DNA of 38,857 nt. It comes from an uncultured Christensenella sp. GTDB lineage: Bacteria > Bacillota > Clostridia > Christensenellales > UBA1242. Position 1 is the stretch's first letter. Each line of letters begins with the position of its first letter. Of this stretch, positions 25,592 to 34,249 are shown piece by piece. Below the pieces are notes generated by a model, which did no database searches, was not told the origin of the DNA, and was given only the letters and a program-made list of their open reading frames with translations. Made by a program: the position numbers and the translations under genes. Location: assembly GCA_905195085.1 (NCBI GenBank), contig CAJJUK010000009.1, forward strand, positions 1-38,857. The letters run 5' to 3'.

Positions 25592-25620
25592 TTGCTTAAT
25601 TTTTGTTTTTTTTGTATAAT
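25592..25620 (+). promoter_or_regulatory. promoter of the miaB-mutS-mutL operon
   Basis: TTGCTT (25592-25597) and a perfect TATAAT (25615-25620), 17-bp spacer. The miaB ATG begins 6 nt after the -10 box, so the transcript is probably leaderless. Confidence 0.65.
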
Positions 25621-25626
25621 TATGGC

Positions 25627-26751
25627 ATGAAATATTACATAGTTACTTACGGTTGCCAAATGAATGTTCACGAGTCGGAAAAACTCGCTTCAATTTGTGA
25701 AAAAATGGGATATACCCTTGCTGACAAAAGAGAAGATGCAGATTTGATTGTTTTCAACACTTGCGCCATTCGTGAAGGGGCAGAAGATAGAGTTTTTGGA
25801 AATGTTGGGGCTTTGAAAAAGTTGAAAAAACAGAAGCCTTCTTTGATTATTGCGGTTTGTGGGTGCATGACTCAAAAACAAACAACCGCTAACTATATCA
25901 TGAACACTTTTCCTTTTGTTGACATTGTGATTGGAACTTTCAATTTGCCAAACTTTGAGCATTATGTCAATGCTGTCAAAACTGGAAGACAGTTGGAACT
26001 TTTGCAGGAAGGTGACATTGACGAAAGTGTGCCATACAAAAGAACAAGTGGTGACAATGCTTGGGTGAACATTATGCAAGGGTGCAACAACTTTTGCACT
26101 TACTGTATCGTTCCTTATGTCAAGGGCAGAGAGAAGAGCAGACAAGAAGCAAACATTTTGAAAGAAATTCGTGAAGTTTTGGCAGAAGGAAAATATAAGA
26201 AAATTACACTATTGGGACAAAATGTCAACTCCTATGGAAAAGATCTTGTTCCTGCGGTTTCTTTTGCACAACTTTTGCGTGACATTTGCGCGATTGAAGG
26301 AGATTTCAAACTTACTTTTATGACTTCTCACCCAAAAGATTTGACAGATGAAGTGATTGATGTGATTGCAAGCGAGGACAAGATTTTGAAAGACATTCAT
26401 CTTCCTGCTCAAAGCGGAAACAATCGAATTTTGAAATTGATGAACAGGGTTTACACAAGGGAAAAATATCTTGGAATCATCAACAAAATCCGTGAAAAAA
26501 TTCCTGATGCAAGAATCACATCTGACTTTATTGTTGGTTTTCCAACTGAAACTGAAGAAGAATTTCAAGACACAATGAGTCTTGTTAGGGAAGTTAAGTT
26601 TGATAGCATTTTTGCTTTTATGTATTCTCCAAGAGAAGGCACAGTGGCAAGCAAAATGGAAGGACAAATTCCACAGGAAATCAAACAAAGAAGAGTCAAT
26701 GAGCTTTTGGCTCTTGAAAAAGAAATACAAAAACAGGAAGGAAAAAAATGA
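25627..26751 (+). CDS. miaB: tRNA-2-methylthio-N6-isopentenyladenosine synthase MiaB, lacking TRAM
   Basis: A 374-aa radical-SAM methylthiotransferase that acts on i6A37 of tRNAs after MiaA, which is encoded downstream in the same operon. The UPF0004 domain begins at once (YIVTYGCQMNVHESEK), with NTCAIRE and VCGCMTQ cysteines. The radical-SAM cluster is C153-x3-C157-x2-C160. The protein stops at EIQKQEGKK, where full-length MiaB continues for about 65 residues as a TRAM domain. No room exists for it, because mutS starts in the overlapping ATGA. The last codons form an A_AAA_AAA heptamer, so a -1 slip would fuse MiaB to MutS. The start lies 6 nt from a -10 box without RBS. Confidence 0.9.
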   Translation: MKYYIVTYGCQMNVHESEKLASICEKMGYTLADKREDADLIVFNTCAIREGAEDRVFGNVGALKKLKKQKPSLIIAVCGCMTQKQTTANYIMNTFPFVDIVIGTFNLPNFEHYVNAVKTGRQLELLQEGDIDESVPYKRTSGDNAWVNIMQGCNNFCTYCIVPYVKGREKSRQEANILKEIREVLAEGKYKKITLLGQNVNSYGKDLVPAVSFAQLLRDICAIEGDFKLTFMTSHPKDLTDEVIDVIASEDKILKDIHLPAQSGNNRILKLMNRVYTREKYLGIINKIREKIPDARITSDFIVGFPTETEEEFQDTMSLVREVKFDSIFAFMYSPREGTVASKMEGQIPQEIKQRRVNELLALEKEIQKQEGKK

Positions 26752-29369
26752 GCGTCAGCAAAGTGAAAGAACCATCAAACATGATGAAACATTATTTGCA
26801 AATGAAAGAGAAATACAAGGATTGTATTCTCTTTTATCGTCTTGGTGATTTCTATGAACTTTTCTATGACGATGCGATTGAAATTTCCAATGTCTTGGAT
26901 TTGACTTTGACTGGAAAAAGTTGCGGGCTTGACGAAAAAGCACCAATGTGTGGAGTGCCTTATCATGCTGCGGAATCCTACATTGCAAAGTTGGTTTCTC
27001 TTGGCTATAAGGTGGCAATTTGTGAACAATTGACAGAGCCTAAAAAGGGTGTCAAGATTGTTGAAAGAGATGTTGTCAGAGTTGTTACTGCCGGAACAGT
27101 CGTTGATGATTCTATGCTTGAAGAGAGAAAAAACAACTACATAATGTCCATGTTTTTGCAAGATGACAAGTTGTCAGTTGTCTATTGTGACATAACAACA
27201 GGGGAATTTAATTTATGTCATTTTGACGGCGGACTTGACAGCAATTTTTCTGATCTATTAAATCGCATTATGCCTTCTGAAGTGATTGGAAATGCCAAGG
27301 CAAAAGAATTTTATAATGCTTTGCCAATTTTGAAATTTGGGGTTTATCCAAGATTTGAGGAATATTATGAATATGCTTTTGGCGCGGAAAAAGCAAAGGA
27401 AAATGTTTGTGCTCAATTTGGGGATAATGCTGTCAATGTTTTTGAGTTGAAATCTAACAAACAGGACATTCCTGCCATTGGGGCGCTTTTGGAATATTTG
27501 CAAGAGACACAAAAAAGGTCACTTAAAAACATCAACAAAATCAACAAGGTCAAGAACAATCAATTTATGGTTATTGACATGAACACAAGACGAAATCTTG
27601 AACTTGTGGAATCAATCAGAGAAAGAAAAAAATATGGCTCTTTGCTTTGGCTTATGGACATGACCAAAACAAGCATGGGAGCAAGAAGATTTAGAGCGAT
27701 TTTTGATCAACCACTTCAAAATTCAACTGAAATTAATGACAGGTTGGACAGTGTTGAAGAACTTTCAAAAAATCTCATCTTGAGAGATAAACTTGTTGAA
27801 AGTTTGACCGGAATCAAAGACATTGAGAGAATCAGTGGAAAAATTGCCTATGGAAATGTTCTTCCAAATGACTTGAACTCGCTTAAGAGTTCTCTTTCTC
27901 AAATTCCTGAGCTTAAGAAAATTTTGGGAAATGTCAAGAGCAAAAAGTTGGTTGATTGCAGAGAAAAATTGCAAGACTTTTCTGAAATTGTGGAACTTCT
28001 TGGAAAAGCAATCAAGGAAAAACCACCAGCATTGACAAAAGAAGGTGGATATATCAATGATGGTTTCAATCAAGAACTTGATGATCTTCGTCATGCCAAA
28101 GAAATTGCCAAGAAAGAGTGTGACAAGTTGGAAGAAATCGAGAGAGAAGAAACTGGAATCAAAAACTTGAAGATTCATTCCAACAGTGTTTTTGGGTTCT
28201 ATATTGAAGTAAGCAAAGGACAAACAAGCCTTGTGCCTTTGAGATATATAAGAAAACAAACCATTGCAAATGCTGAAAGATACACAACTGAAGATTTGCA
28301 AAAAATTGAAGATAAGATTTTTAATTCTGCAGAAAATGCCATCAAATTGGAAGAAAAACTCTATAAAATGCTTTTGGATTATCTTTCCAATTATCTTTCT
28401 GCTTTTGCAGATTCTGCAAAAATTATTGCAGAAATTGACGCATTGCTTTCACTTTCTTTGTGTGCTGTCAAATATGGTTTCTGCAAACCTGTTATCAACA
28501 AAAATATCAAAAAAATCAACATTGTTGATGGACGTCATCCAATTGTTGAAAGATTTGTCAAAGATGGTTCTTTCATTGCCAATGACACTTTGCTTGACGA
28601 TGATGAAAACAAAATGATGATCATCACTGGACCAAACATGGCCGGAAAGAGCACATATATGCGTCAGGTTGCAATCATCACATTCCTTGCACATATTGGG
28701 AGTTTTGTTCCTGCAAAGAGTGCGGAAATTTCGATTACGGACAGAATTTTCACTCGTGTTGGTGCAAGTGATGACTTGGCTTTTGGACAAAGCACATTCA
28801 TGGTGGAAATGAGTGAAGTTGCAAATATTCTTCTCAATGCAACCGACAAAAGTTTGGTTGTTTTGGACGAAATTGGAAGAGGTACATCGACTTTTGACGG
28901 ACTTTCCATTGCATGGGCAGTTGTGGAATACATTGCAAAGAACTTGAAATGCAAGACACTTTTTGCGACACACTATCACGAACTTTCAGAACTTGAAGGG
29001 GTGATTAAAGGTGTGAAGAACTATAAAATCACTGTCAAAGAAATTAATGACACTGTCGTTTTCTTGCGTAAGATTGTCAGAGGTCATGCAAGCAAAAGTT
29101 TTGGTGTGGAAGTTGCACAACTTGCGGGTGTTCCTCAAAAAGTTATCGACAGAGCAAAAGAAATCAGTTTGAATTTGGAAAAAGTTAACACAAAACTTGA
29201 TATGAACATTTTTGGCGAAGATGAAGAGAGAACAAAGCAAGAAAGAAACAACAAACTTGGGCAAAAACTGCTCTCGATTTTGAGAGATATGGACATCAAC
29301 CGAATGTCACCAATTGAAAGTTTTGAAGTTTTGAATGATTTGATTACGAAGGCTAAGACGGAAGAATAA
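26748..29369 (+). CDS. mutS: DNA mismatch repair protein MutS
   Basis: An 873-aa mismatch-recognition ATPase with all domains. The mismatch-reading DFYELFYDDA motif is near residue 36. The connector, lever and clamp domains follow (about 130-560). The ATPase has Walker A G628-PNMAG-K634-ST, SDDLAFGQSTFMVEM, Walker B VVLDEIGRGTSTFDG and the ATHYHEL histidine segment. The helix-turn-helix dimer region closes the protein. It is coupled to miaB by a 4-bp ATGA overlap; its RBS is CAGGAAGG upstream of the A7 tract. MutL follows 11 nt later. Confidence 0.97.
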   Translation: MSVSKVKEPSNMMKHYLQMKEKYKDCILFYRLGDFYELFYDDAIEISNVLDLTLTGKSCGLDEKAPMCGVPYHAAESYIAKLVSLGYKVAICEQLTEPKKGVKIVERDVVRVVTAGTVVDDSMLEERKNNYIMSMFLQDDKLSVVYCDITTGEFNLCHFDGGLDSNFSDLLNRIMPSEVIGNAKAKEFYNALPILKFGVYPRFEEYYEYAFGAEKAKENVCAQFGDNAVNVFELKSNKQDIPAIGALLEYLQETQKRSLKNINKINKVKNNQFMVIDMNTRRNLELVESIRERKKYGSLLWLMDMTKTSMGARRFRAIFDQPLQNSTEINDRLDSVEELSKNLILRDKLVESLTGIKDIERISGKIAYGNVLPNDLNSLKSSLSQIPELKKILGNVKSKKLVDCREKLQDFSEIVELLGKAIKEKPPALTKEGGYINDGFNQELDDLRHAKEIAKKECDKLEEIEREETGIKNLKIHSNSVFGFYIEVSKGQTSLVPLRYIRKQTIANAERYTTEDLQKIEDKIFNSAENAIKLEEKLYKMLLDYLSNYLSAFADSAKIIAEIDALLSLSLCAVKYGFCKPVINKNIKKINIVDGRHPIVERFVKDGSFIANDTLLDDDENKMMIITGPNMAGKSTYMRQVAIITFLAHIGSFVPAKSAEISITDRIFTRVGASDDLAFGQSTFMVEMSEVANILLNATDKSLVVLDEIGRGTSTFDGLSIAWAVVEYIAKNLKCKTLFATHYHELSELEGVIKGVKNYKITVKEINDTVVFLRKIVRGHASKSFGVEVAQLAGVPQKVIDRAKEISLNLEKVNTKLDMNIFGEDEERTKQERNNKLGQKLLSILRDMDINRMSPIESFEVLNDLITKAKTEE

Positions 29370-29380
29370 AAGGAGAAAAT

Positions 29381-31351
29381 ATGGCTATTAATGTCCTGTC
29401 ACCAAGAATCTACAATCGAATTGCTGCAGGTGAAGTTGTTGAAAGACCTGCTTCGGTTGTTAAGGAACTTGTGGAAAACAGTTTGGACGCTGGGGCAACA
29501 AAAATTAAGGTTGAAATTGAAGAAGGGGGAATCAAAAAAATCTGTGTTTCCGACAATGGGTGTGGAATTGCAAAAGATGATTTGCCTCTTGCTTTTTTGC
29601 CACATGCGACAAGCAAAATTGCAGACATTGATGATCTGGACGAAATTTCAACTCTTGGATTTCGTGGAGAAGCTCTTGCAAGCATTGCTTCTGTTTCCAT
29701 GATAAGTTTGACAACAAAGACCAAAAACAGCGAAACGGGATACAAAATTGATGCAGATGGTGGAGAAATTTCAAAAATAACCGAGGTTGCAAGACTTGAT
29801 GGAACAACTCTCACCATGCAAAACCTTTTCTTCAACACTCCTGCAAGAGCCAAATTTTTGAAAAAGCCAAAAACAGAAGAGAGTGAAATCACTCATTTGA
29901 TTGAAAAATTTATGCTTTCTCGTCCTGACATTGATTTTGAATATGTTGTTGATGGAAAGACTATCTACAGTCACAATTCTGGAAACTTGGATGAAGTGAT
30001 TTATTTGATTTATGGCAGAGATGTTTTTGAAAATCTGCTCAAACTTGACTATGCTGAAGACGACATCAAAGTTGAGGGTTATGTTGTTTCACCAAAACTT
30101 TCAAGACCAAACAGAACCTATCAGACATTGTTTGTCAATGGAAGATTTGTTGAAAAGTATATGGTCTCTGCTTGTGTTCAAGGGGCTTATGAACCGCTCC
30201 TTATGAAAGGAAGATTTCCAATTTATGTGATCAAGCTTGAAATGCCTTTTGACAGAGTTGATGTCAATGTTCATCCAAACAAGAGAGAAGTTAAGTTTGA
30301 AAATTCTTCCAAAGTTTTTGGTGCCATTCGCAGAGCGGTTGAAAAAGCATTGCTTTCAACAAACCTTATTGCAGATTTTGAATTTACGAACAAAGATGAA
30401 AAAGATTGGAGCAAATTTGATATAAAAAACGAATCAAATCCAAAAGAAACAGACTTCAATGCGTTTGAAAAATCTAGATTGGACAAGATGTCTGCCTTGG
30501 AAGGAACAAGTTTTGGGCAGGCAAAGGTTGACACAGATGCTACTGCTGAAAAAGTTGTCTCTCCAAAAGAATATCAAAAACAAGGAATTGAAATCATCAA
30601 TATGCCAGATTTTTCAAATGTTAAGTCTGACAAAAGAAACAAAAACAGACCTGGTGGAAACATATTCTTTGACCAATCAGGTGACAGTTTCTTGCATGAA
30701 GTTGAACTCAGTGTTCAAGAGGATTTGAAAAAAGAAGAAAAGAAAACAGAACAATTTGTTGAAGAAAAGTTTTTGACAGCAAAGGTTGAAGAAATTAAAA
30801 TTGTAGGTGTTGTTTTTAAAACTTACATCATCACAGAATATGATGACAGCATCTATGTCATTGACCAACATGCTATGCATGAAAGACAAAACTATGACAG
30901 ACTTAAAAAGCAGATTGAAGAAAATAATGTTGCAAAACAAGATATGCTTTTGCCTTACAACTTCAAATTGCTTGCAAAAGACAGAGACAATTTTGAAAGC
31001 AAACTTGATAATTTGAGAAAAATTGGTTTTGAAATCTCTCAAATTGGCAACGAATTTTCTGTGACGAGCATACCTTTTGTCCTGTCAGGCATTCGTCTTG
31101 AGAAATTTATTGAAGAAATTTTGGCTGACGAAAGCATGAAAGAAAGAACAGCAAGTGATGTCATCAACGAAAAACTTTGCCAGACCGCTTGTAAGCACGC
31201 AATTAGAGCAGGAGACGATGTCACAAAAGAGCAAATTGCATATTTGATTGACAAAATGAAAGAGGGAGTCGCTCTCTGTCCACATGGACGTCCAATCATT
31301 GTTAAAATCACAAGAAAAGAACTTGAAAAGATGTTTAAAAGGGTTTTATGA
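29381..31351 (+). CDS. mutL: DNA mismatch repair protein MutL
   Basis: A 656-aa GHKL ATPase and mismatch-repair endonuclease. The N-terminal domain has GEVVERPASVVKELVENSLDAGA, DNGCGI, ATSKI and GFRGEAL. A variable linker spans about 335-465. The C-terminal nuclease domain carries the motif normally written DQHA-x2-E-x4-E; here it is D495-QHAMH-E501-RQNY-D506, with the last glutamate replaced by aspartate. The companion zinc-site motifs ACKHAIRAGD and CPHGRP are intact, so the endonuclease is probably active. The RBS AAAAGGAG is strong, and the stop overlaps the miaA start. Confidence 0.96.
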   Translation: MAINVLSPRIYNRIAAGEVVERPASVVKELVENSLDAGATKIKVEIEEGGIKKICVSDNGCGIAKDDLPLAFLPHATSKIADIDDLDEISTLGFRGEALASIASVSMISLTTKTKNSETGYKIDADGGEISKITEVARLDGTTLTMQNLFFNTPARAKFLKKPKTEESEITHLIEKFMLSRPDIDFEYVVDGKTIYSHNSGNLDEVIYLIYGRDVFENLLKLDYAEDDIKVEGYVVSPKLSRPNRTYQTLFVNGRFVEKYMVSACVQGAYEPLLMKGRFPIYVIKLEMPFDRVDVNVHPNKREVKFENSSKVFGAIRRAVEKALLSTNLIADFEFTNKDEKDWSKFDIKNESNPKETDFNAFEKSRLDKMSALEGTSFGQAKVDTDATAEKVVSPKEYQKQGIEIINMPDFSNVKSDKRNKNRPGGNIFFDQSGDSFLHEVELSVQEDLKKEEKKTEQFVEEKFLTAKVEEIKIVGVVFKTYIITEYDDSIYVIDQHAMHERQNYDRLKKQIEENNVAKQDMLLPYNFKLLAKDRDNFESKLDNLRKIGFEISQIGNEFSVTSIPFVLSGIRLEKFIEEILADESMKERTASDVINEKLCQTACKHAIRAGDDVTKEQIAYLIDKMKEGVALCPHGRPIIVKITRKELEKMFKRVL

Positions 31352-32262
31352 TGAAGAAAAAAGTTGTTTTCATTTTGGGACCTACTGCAGTTGGAAAGAC
31401 ATTTTTCAGTGTTAAACTTGCAAAAAAAATGAATGGGGAAATTGTTTCTGCGGATTCGGTGCAGATTTATAAGGGCCTTGATATTGGGTCTGCAAAGGTC
31501 AAACCAGAGGAAATGCAAGGAGTTGTTCATTACGCAATTGACATCTTGGAGCCTTGGCAGGAATTTTCGGTTTATGAATTTGTGGAATATACCAAGCAAA
31601 AGATTGATGAGATTATTTCAAAAGGAAAACTTCCAATTGTGGTTGGTGGAACAGGACTTTATGTGAAAGCTTTGACATTGGGATATAACTTTGGTGGAAC
31701 AAAGAAAGATTCAAGACTGAGAGAGCAGTTGGAAAACTTGGCAAAAGAAAAAGGAAACGAATTTCTTTTTTCAATGCTTGAAAGTAAAGATAAGGAAATG
31801 GCTGAGAAAACTGACAAAAACAACACTGTTCGACTTGTCAGGGCTTTGGAAATTGCTCTTTCTGATGGAGAAAAGCAAACTGGAGAAGTTGAAATTGAAC
31901 CGCTGATTTTTGCGCTTGTTAAGGACAGAGCGGTTTTGTATGATGCAATAAACAAACGTGTTGATTTGATGCTGGAAAATGGTTTGGTTGACGAAGTGAA
32001 AAAACTTAAAAAAAGTGGACTTTCAGTGAAAAATCAAAGTATGAGAGCAATTGGATATAAAGAAGTTTTGTCATATTTGGACGGAGAGATTGATTATGAC
32101 AGAATGGTCGAAATATTGAAACAGCACAGCAGAAATTATGCCAAGAGGCAGTTGACTTTTCTGCGTGGAATTAAAAATGTTGTCTATGTTGACACTGCAG
32201 ATATTGAGAAAGCAGAAAAAGAAATTTTTGAGAAAGTTGAGGATTGGTTGAAAAATGGATAA
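31348..32262 (+). CDS. miaA: tRNA dimethylallyltransferase MiaA
   Basis: A 304-aa enzyme that adds the dimethylallyl group to A37 of tRNAs reading UNN codons, producing the substrate of MiaB. Seen here are the P-loop G11-PTAVGK-T18, DSVQIYKGLDIGSAK, the ILEPWQEFSVYEF segment, VVGGTGLYVKAL, and the QSMRAIGYKEV and RNYAKRQLTF blocks. The start overlaps the mutL stop; ATG 31351 is an equally possible start. MiaA and MiaB in one operon with mutSL is a classic clostridial arrangement. Confidence 0.96.
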   Translation: MMKKKVVFILGPTAVGKTFFSVKLAKKMNGEIVSADSVQIYKGLDIGSAKVKPEEMQGVVHYAIDILEPWQEFSVYEFVEYTKQKIDEIISKGKLPIVVGGTGLYVKALTLGYNFGGTKKDSRLREQLENLAKEKGNEFLFSMLESKDKEMAEKTDKNNTVRLVRALEIALSDGEKQTGEVEIEPLIFALVKDRAVLYDAINKRVDLMLENGLVDEVKKLKKSGLSVKNQSMRAIGYKEVLSYLDGEIDYDRMVEILKQHSRNYAKRQLTFLRGIKNVVYVDTADIEKAEKEIFEKVEDWLKNG

Positions 32263-33475
32263 TTTAAAGATTATTGAAGACATTGAAAAAAAATTGGAAG
32301 GACAGTTTAAAGATATTGAAAGAACAGCCTATTTCAATCAAAAAAAAGTGCTTGATGCGTTCAGGGAAATTGGGGTGACAACTTCACATTTTGCTGGAAC
32401 AAGTGGTTATGGTTACACTGACAAAGGGAGAGATGATTTTGCAAAGGTCGTTGCAAAAATTTTTGGGGCCGAAGATGCAATTTGCTCTCCACACTTGACT
32501 TGTGGAACGCACACAATCGCCACTGCTCTTTATGGACTTTTGAGACCAAAAGATTTGATGTTGTCAATCACTGGAGAACTTTACGACACTTTGCATGACA
32601 CTCTTTTTGGGAAAGATAATGGAAGTTTGGAAAGCTTGGGTGTTGACATCAAATTTATCGATTTGAAAAATGGAAAGTTTGATGAAGAAAAAATCTTCAA
32701 AACTGTCAAAAAATTGAAACCTAGAGTTGTTTTTGTTCAAAAGTCTCGTGGATATTCCAGCAGAATGGCATTGTCTACAGATGTTATGGAACCTGTTTTT
32801 AAGGAAATTAAAAGACTTAGTCCAAACTCTTTTATTGTTGTGGATAATTGTTATGGCGAAATGGTTGAGACAAAAGAACCAACTCAAGTTGGAGCAGATG
32901 TTTGCATGGGTTCATTAATCAAAAATTTGGGAGGTTCTCTTGCTCCAACAGGTGGTTATATTGTCGGAACAAAACGTGCAATTGAAAACATTGAAAGACG
33001 TTTCACGTGTCCTTCTCTTGGAAGAGAAACAGGCTCTTATGAAGCTGGTTACAGACTTTTCTATCAAGGTTTGTTTATGGCTCCTCACGTGGTTAGTCAG
33101 GCTGTTAAAGGTGGACTTTTGATTGGAGAGGTGATGAAGAGACAGGGATATAAAATCATTCCTCAGAGCGATGAAAAATGTTTTGATATAATCAAATCAG
33201 TCGTTTTTGACACTGCTGACGAACTTATTCGATTTGTTCAACTTATTCAAAAATTGTCTCCTGTTGACAGCAGTTTTGTGCCTATGCCTTACGCCATGCC
33301 AGGTTATAACTGTGACATAATTATGGCAGCTGGAACATTTGTTGAAGGTGCTTCAATTGAACTTTCTTGTGACAGTCCAATCAGGAAACCTTACATTGCA
33401 TATTTTCAAGGCGGAATAACTTACGAACAGTTGAAAATTCTTGCTTGTGAACTTTTGAATTTCAAAAACAATTAG
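32255..33475 (+). CDS. ynbB: YnbB-type PLP-dependent lyase (methionine gamma-lyase family)
   Basis: A 406-aa fold-type I PLP enzyme of the family often labelled aluminium resistance protein or cystathionine beta-lyase-like. It contains AGTSGYGYTDKGRDDFAKVVAKIFGAEDAICSPH in the cofactor region and the aspartate in VVDNCYGEMVE. The Schiff-base lysine is K223 in GSLIKNLGGSLAPTGGY, and AMPGYNCDIIMAAGTFVEGASIELS lies near the C-terminus. The gene starts 8 bp before the miaA stop. The physiological substrate is unknown; the aluminium label is historical. Confidence 0.88.
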   Translation: MDNLKIIEDIEKKLEGQFKDIERTAYFNQKKVLDAFREIGVTTSHFAGTSGYGYTDKGRDDFAKVVAKIFGAEDAICSPHLTCGTHTIATALYGLLRPKDLMLSITGELYDTLHDTLFGKDNGSLESLGVDIKFIDLKNGKFDEEKIFKTVKKLKPRVVFVQKSRGYSSRMALSTDVMEPVFKEIKRLSPNSFIVVDNCYGEMVETKEPTQVGADVCMGSLIKNLGGSLAPTGGYIVGTKRAIENIERRFTCPSLGRETGSYEAGYRLFYQGLFMAPHVVSQAVKGGLLIGEVMKRQGYKIIPQSDEKCFDIIKSVVFDTADELIRFVQLIQKLSPVDSSFVPMPYAMPGYNCDIIMAAGTFVEGASIELSCDSPIRKPYIAYFQGGITYEQLKILACELLNFKNN

Positions 33476-33494
33476 TGCAAATTTATTAAAAACC

Positions 33495-33522
33495 AAAGAC
33501 ACACTTCTGTGTGTTCTTTTTT
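33495..33522 (+). terminator. Rho-independent terminator after ynbB
   Basis: Stem ACACAC (33499-33504) / GTGTGT (33509-33514) with loop TTCT, extended by AAAG/CTTT across one bulged base, then a T-run. Confidence 0.7.
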
Positions 33523-33547
33523 CATATTCTTTGAAATAAGATATTAT

Positions 33548-34171
33548 ATGGTCAAGTCCTATAAAACACATTCTTTCATCAATGGGTTGAGATTTTCTTG
33601 TGTCAGTGCTCTTAAAGAAAACAAGGGTAAGTTGATTTTGTCCTTCATTTTGGTCTTTACGGCAATTTGCACGGGTATTTTTATTGCGATAAAAAGCAAT
33701 AATGCTTATGAACTTGGAAGACTGCAGGACATTTCTCTTGATGATTTCTATTCTGGAATTGCAGCATCATCTTCTGCATTTTTTTCAAGGACTCTTTCGC
33801 TTGTGGTTAATGTTACAATTTTGACAATTTTGTCGTTTTCAATTTATCTTTTTCCACTTGCTGAGGTTTTGTTTATTTACAGAGGTTATTTGTTTGGGCT
33901 GAATTTTGCTCTAGTTTTCATTTTTTATGGCATAAGTGGTGCAATAACTGGGATTATTGTCATTCTGCCATGTCAACTCTGCACTCTGTTTGTTTTGATT
34001 ATGTTTTATTTTATCTTTCAAAAAATGAACAGAAACAGCAAAAAATTTGGATGCACAGAATGTAACAGAGCTTTATATGTTTTAGTTGCAATTTTGCTTC
34101 TTATTGCCATCAACTTGATTGAAACCTTGCTTCTTTGTGTGCTGAACGGAAAAGTTATTATGATTATTTGA
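33548..34171 (+). CDS. spoIIM: SpoIIM-like membrane protein
   Basis: A 207-aa integral membrane protein with about five hydrophobic segments (near residues 30-50, 78-106, 112-132, 136-160 and 184-206). It resembles SpoIIM, part of the SpoIID-SpoIIM-SpoIIP machine that drives engulfment in spore formers. The YRGYLFGLNFALVFIFYGISGAITGIIVILPCQ stretch fits the family. A cysteine pair (CTEC) lies in a cytoplasmic loop. The start at 33548 begins a typical basic N-terminus but has no Shine-Dalgarno. TTCATATT at 33521-33528 matches the sigma-E -35 pattern, though the -10 match is poor. Location next to a DacF gene fits sporulation. Confidence 0.72.
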   Translation: MVKSYKTHSFINGLRFSCVSALKENKGKLILSFILVFTAICTGIFIAIKSNNAYELGRLQDISLDDFYSGIAASSSAFFSRTLSLVVNVTILTILSFSIYLFPLAEVLFIYRGYLFGLNFALVFIFYGISGAITGIIVILPCQLCTLFVLIMFYFIFQKMNRNSKKFGCTECNRALYVLVAILLLIAINLIETLLLCVLNGKVIMII

Positions 34172-34181
34172 TGATTTGCTG

Positions 34182-34211
34182 TTGCGAGAGTTTGGTACTT
34201 TTGTATAAAAT
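34182..34211 (+). promoter_or_regulatory. promoter of the second dacF-like gene
   Basis: TTGCGA (34182-34187) with TATAAA (34204-34209, 16-bp spacer) or TAAAAT (34206-34211, 18-bp spacer). Confidence 0.5.
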
Positions 34212-34249
34212 GTTACTTTTTGTAGAAACTATTCGAAAAGGAGCATTTT

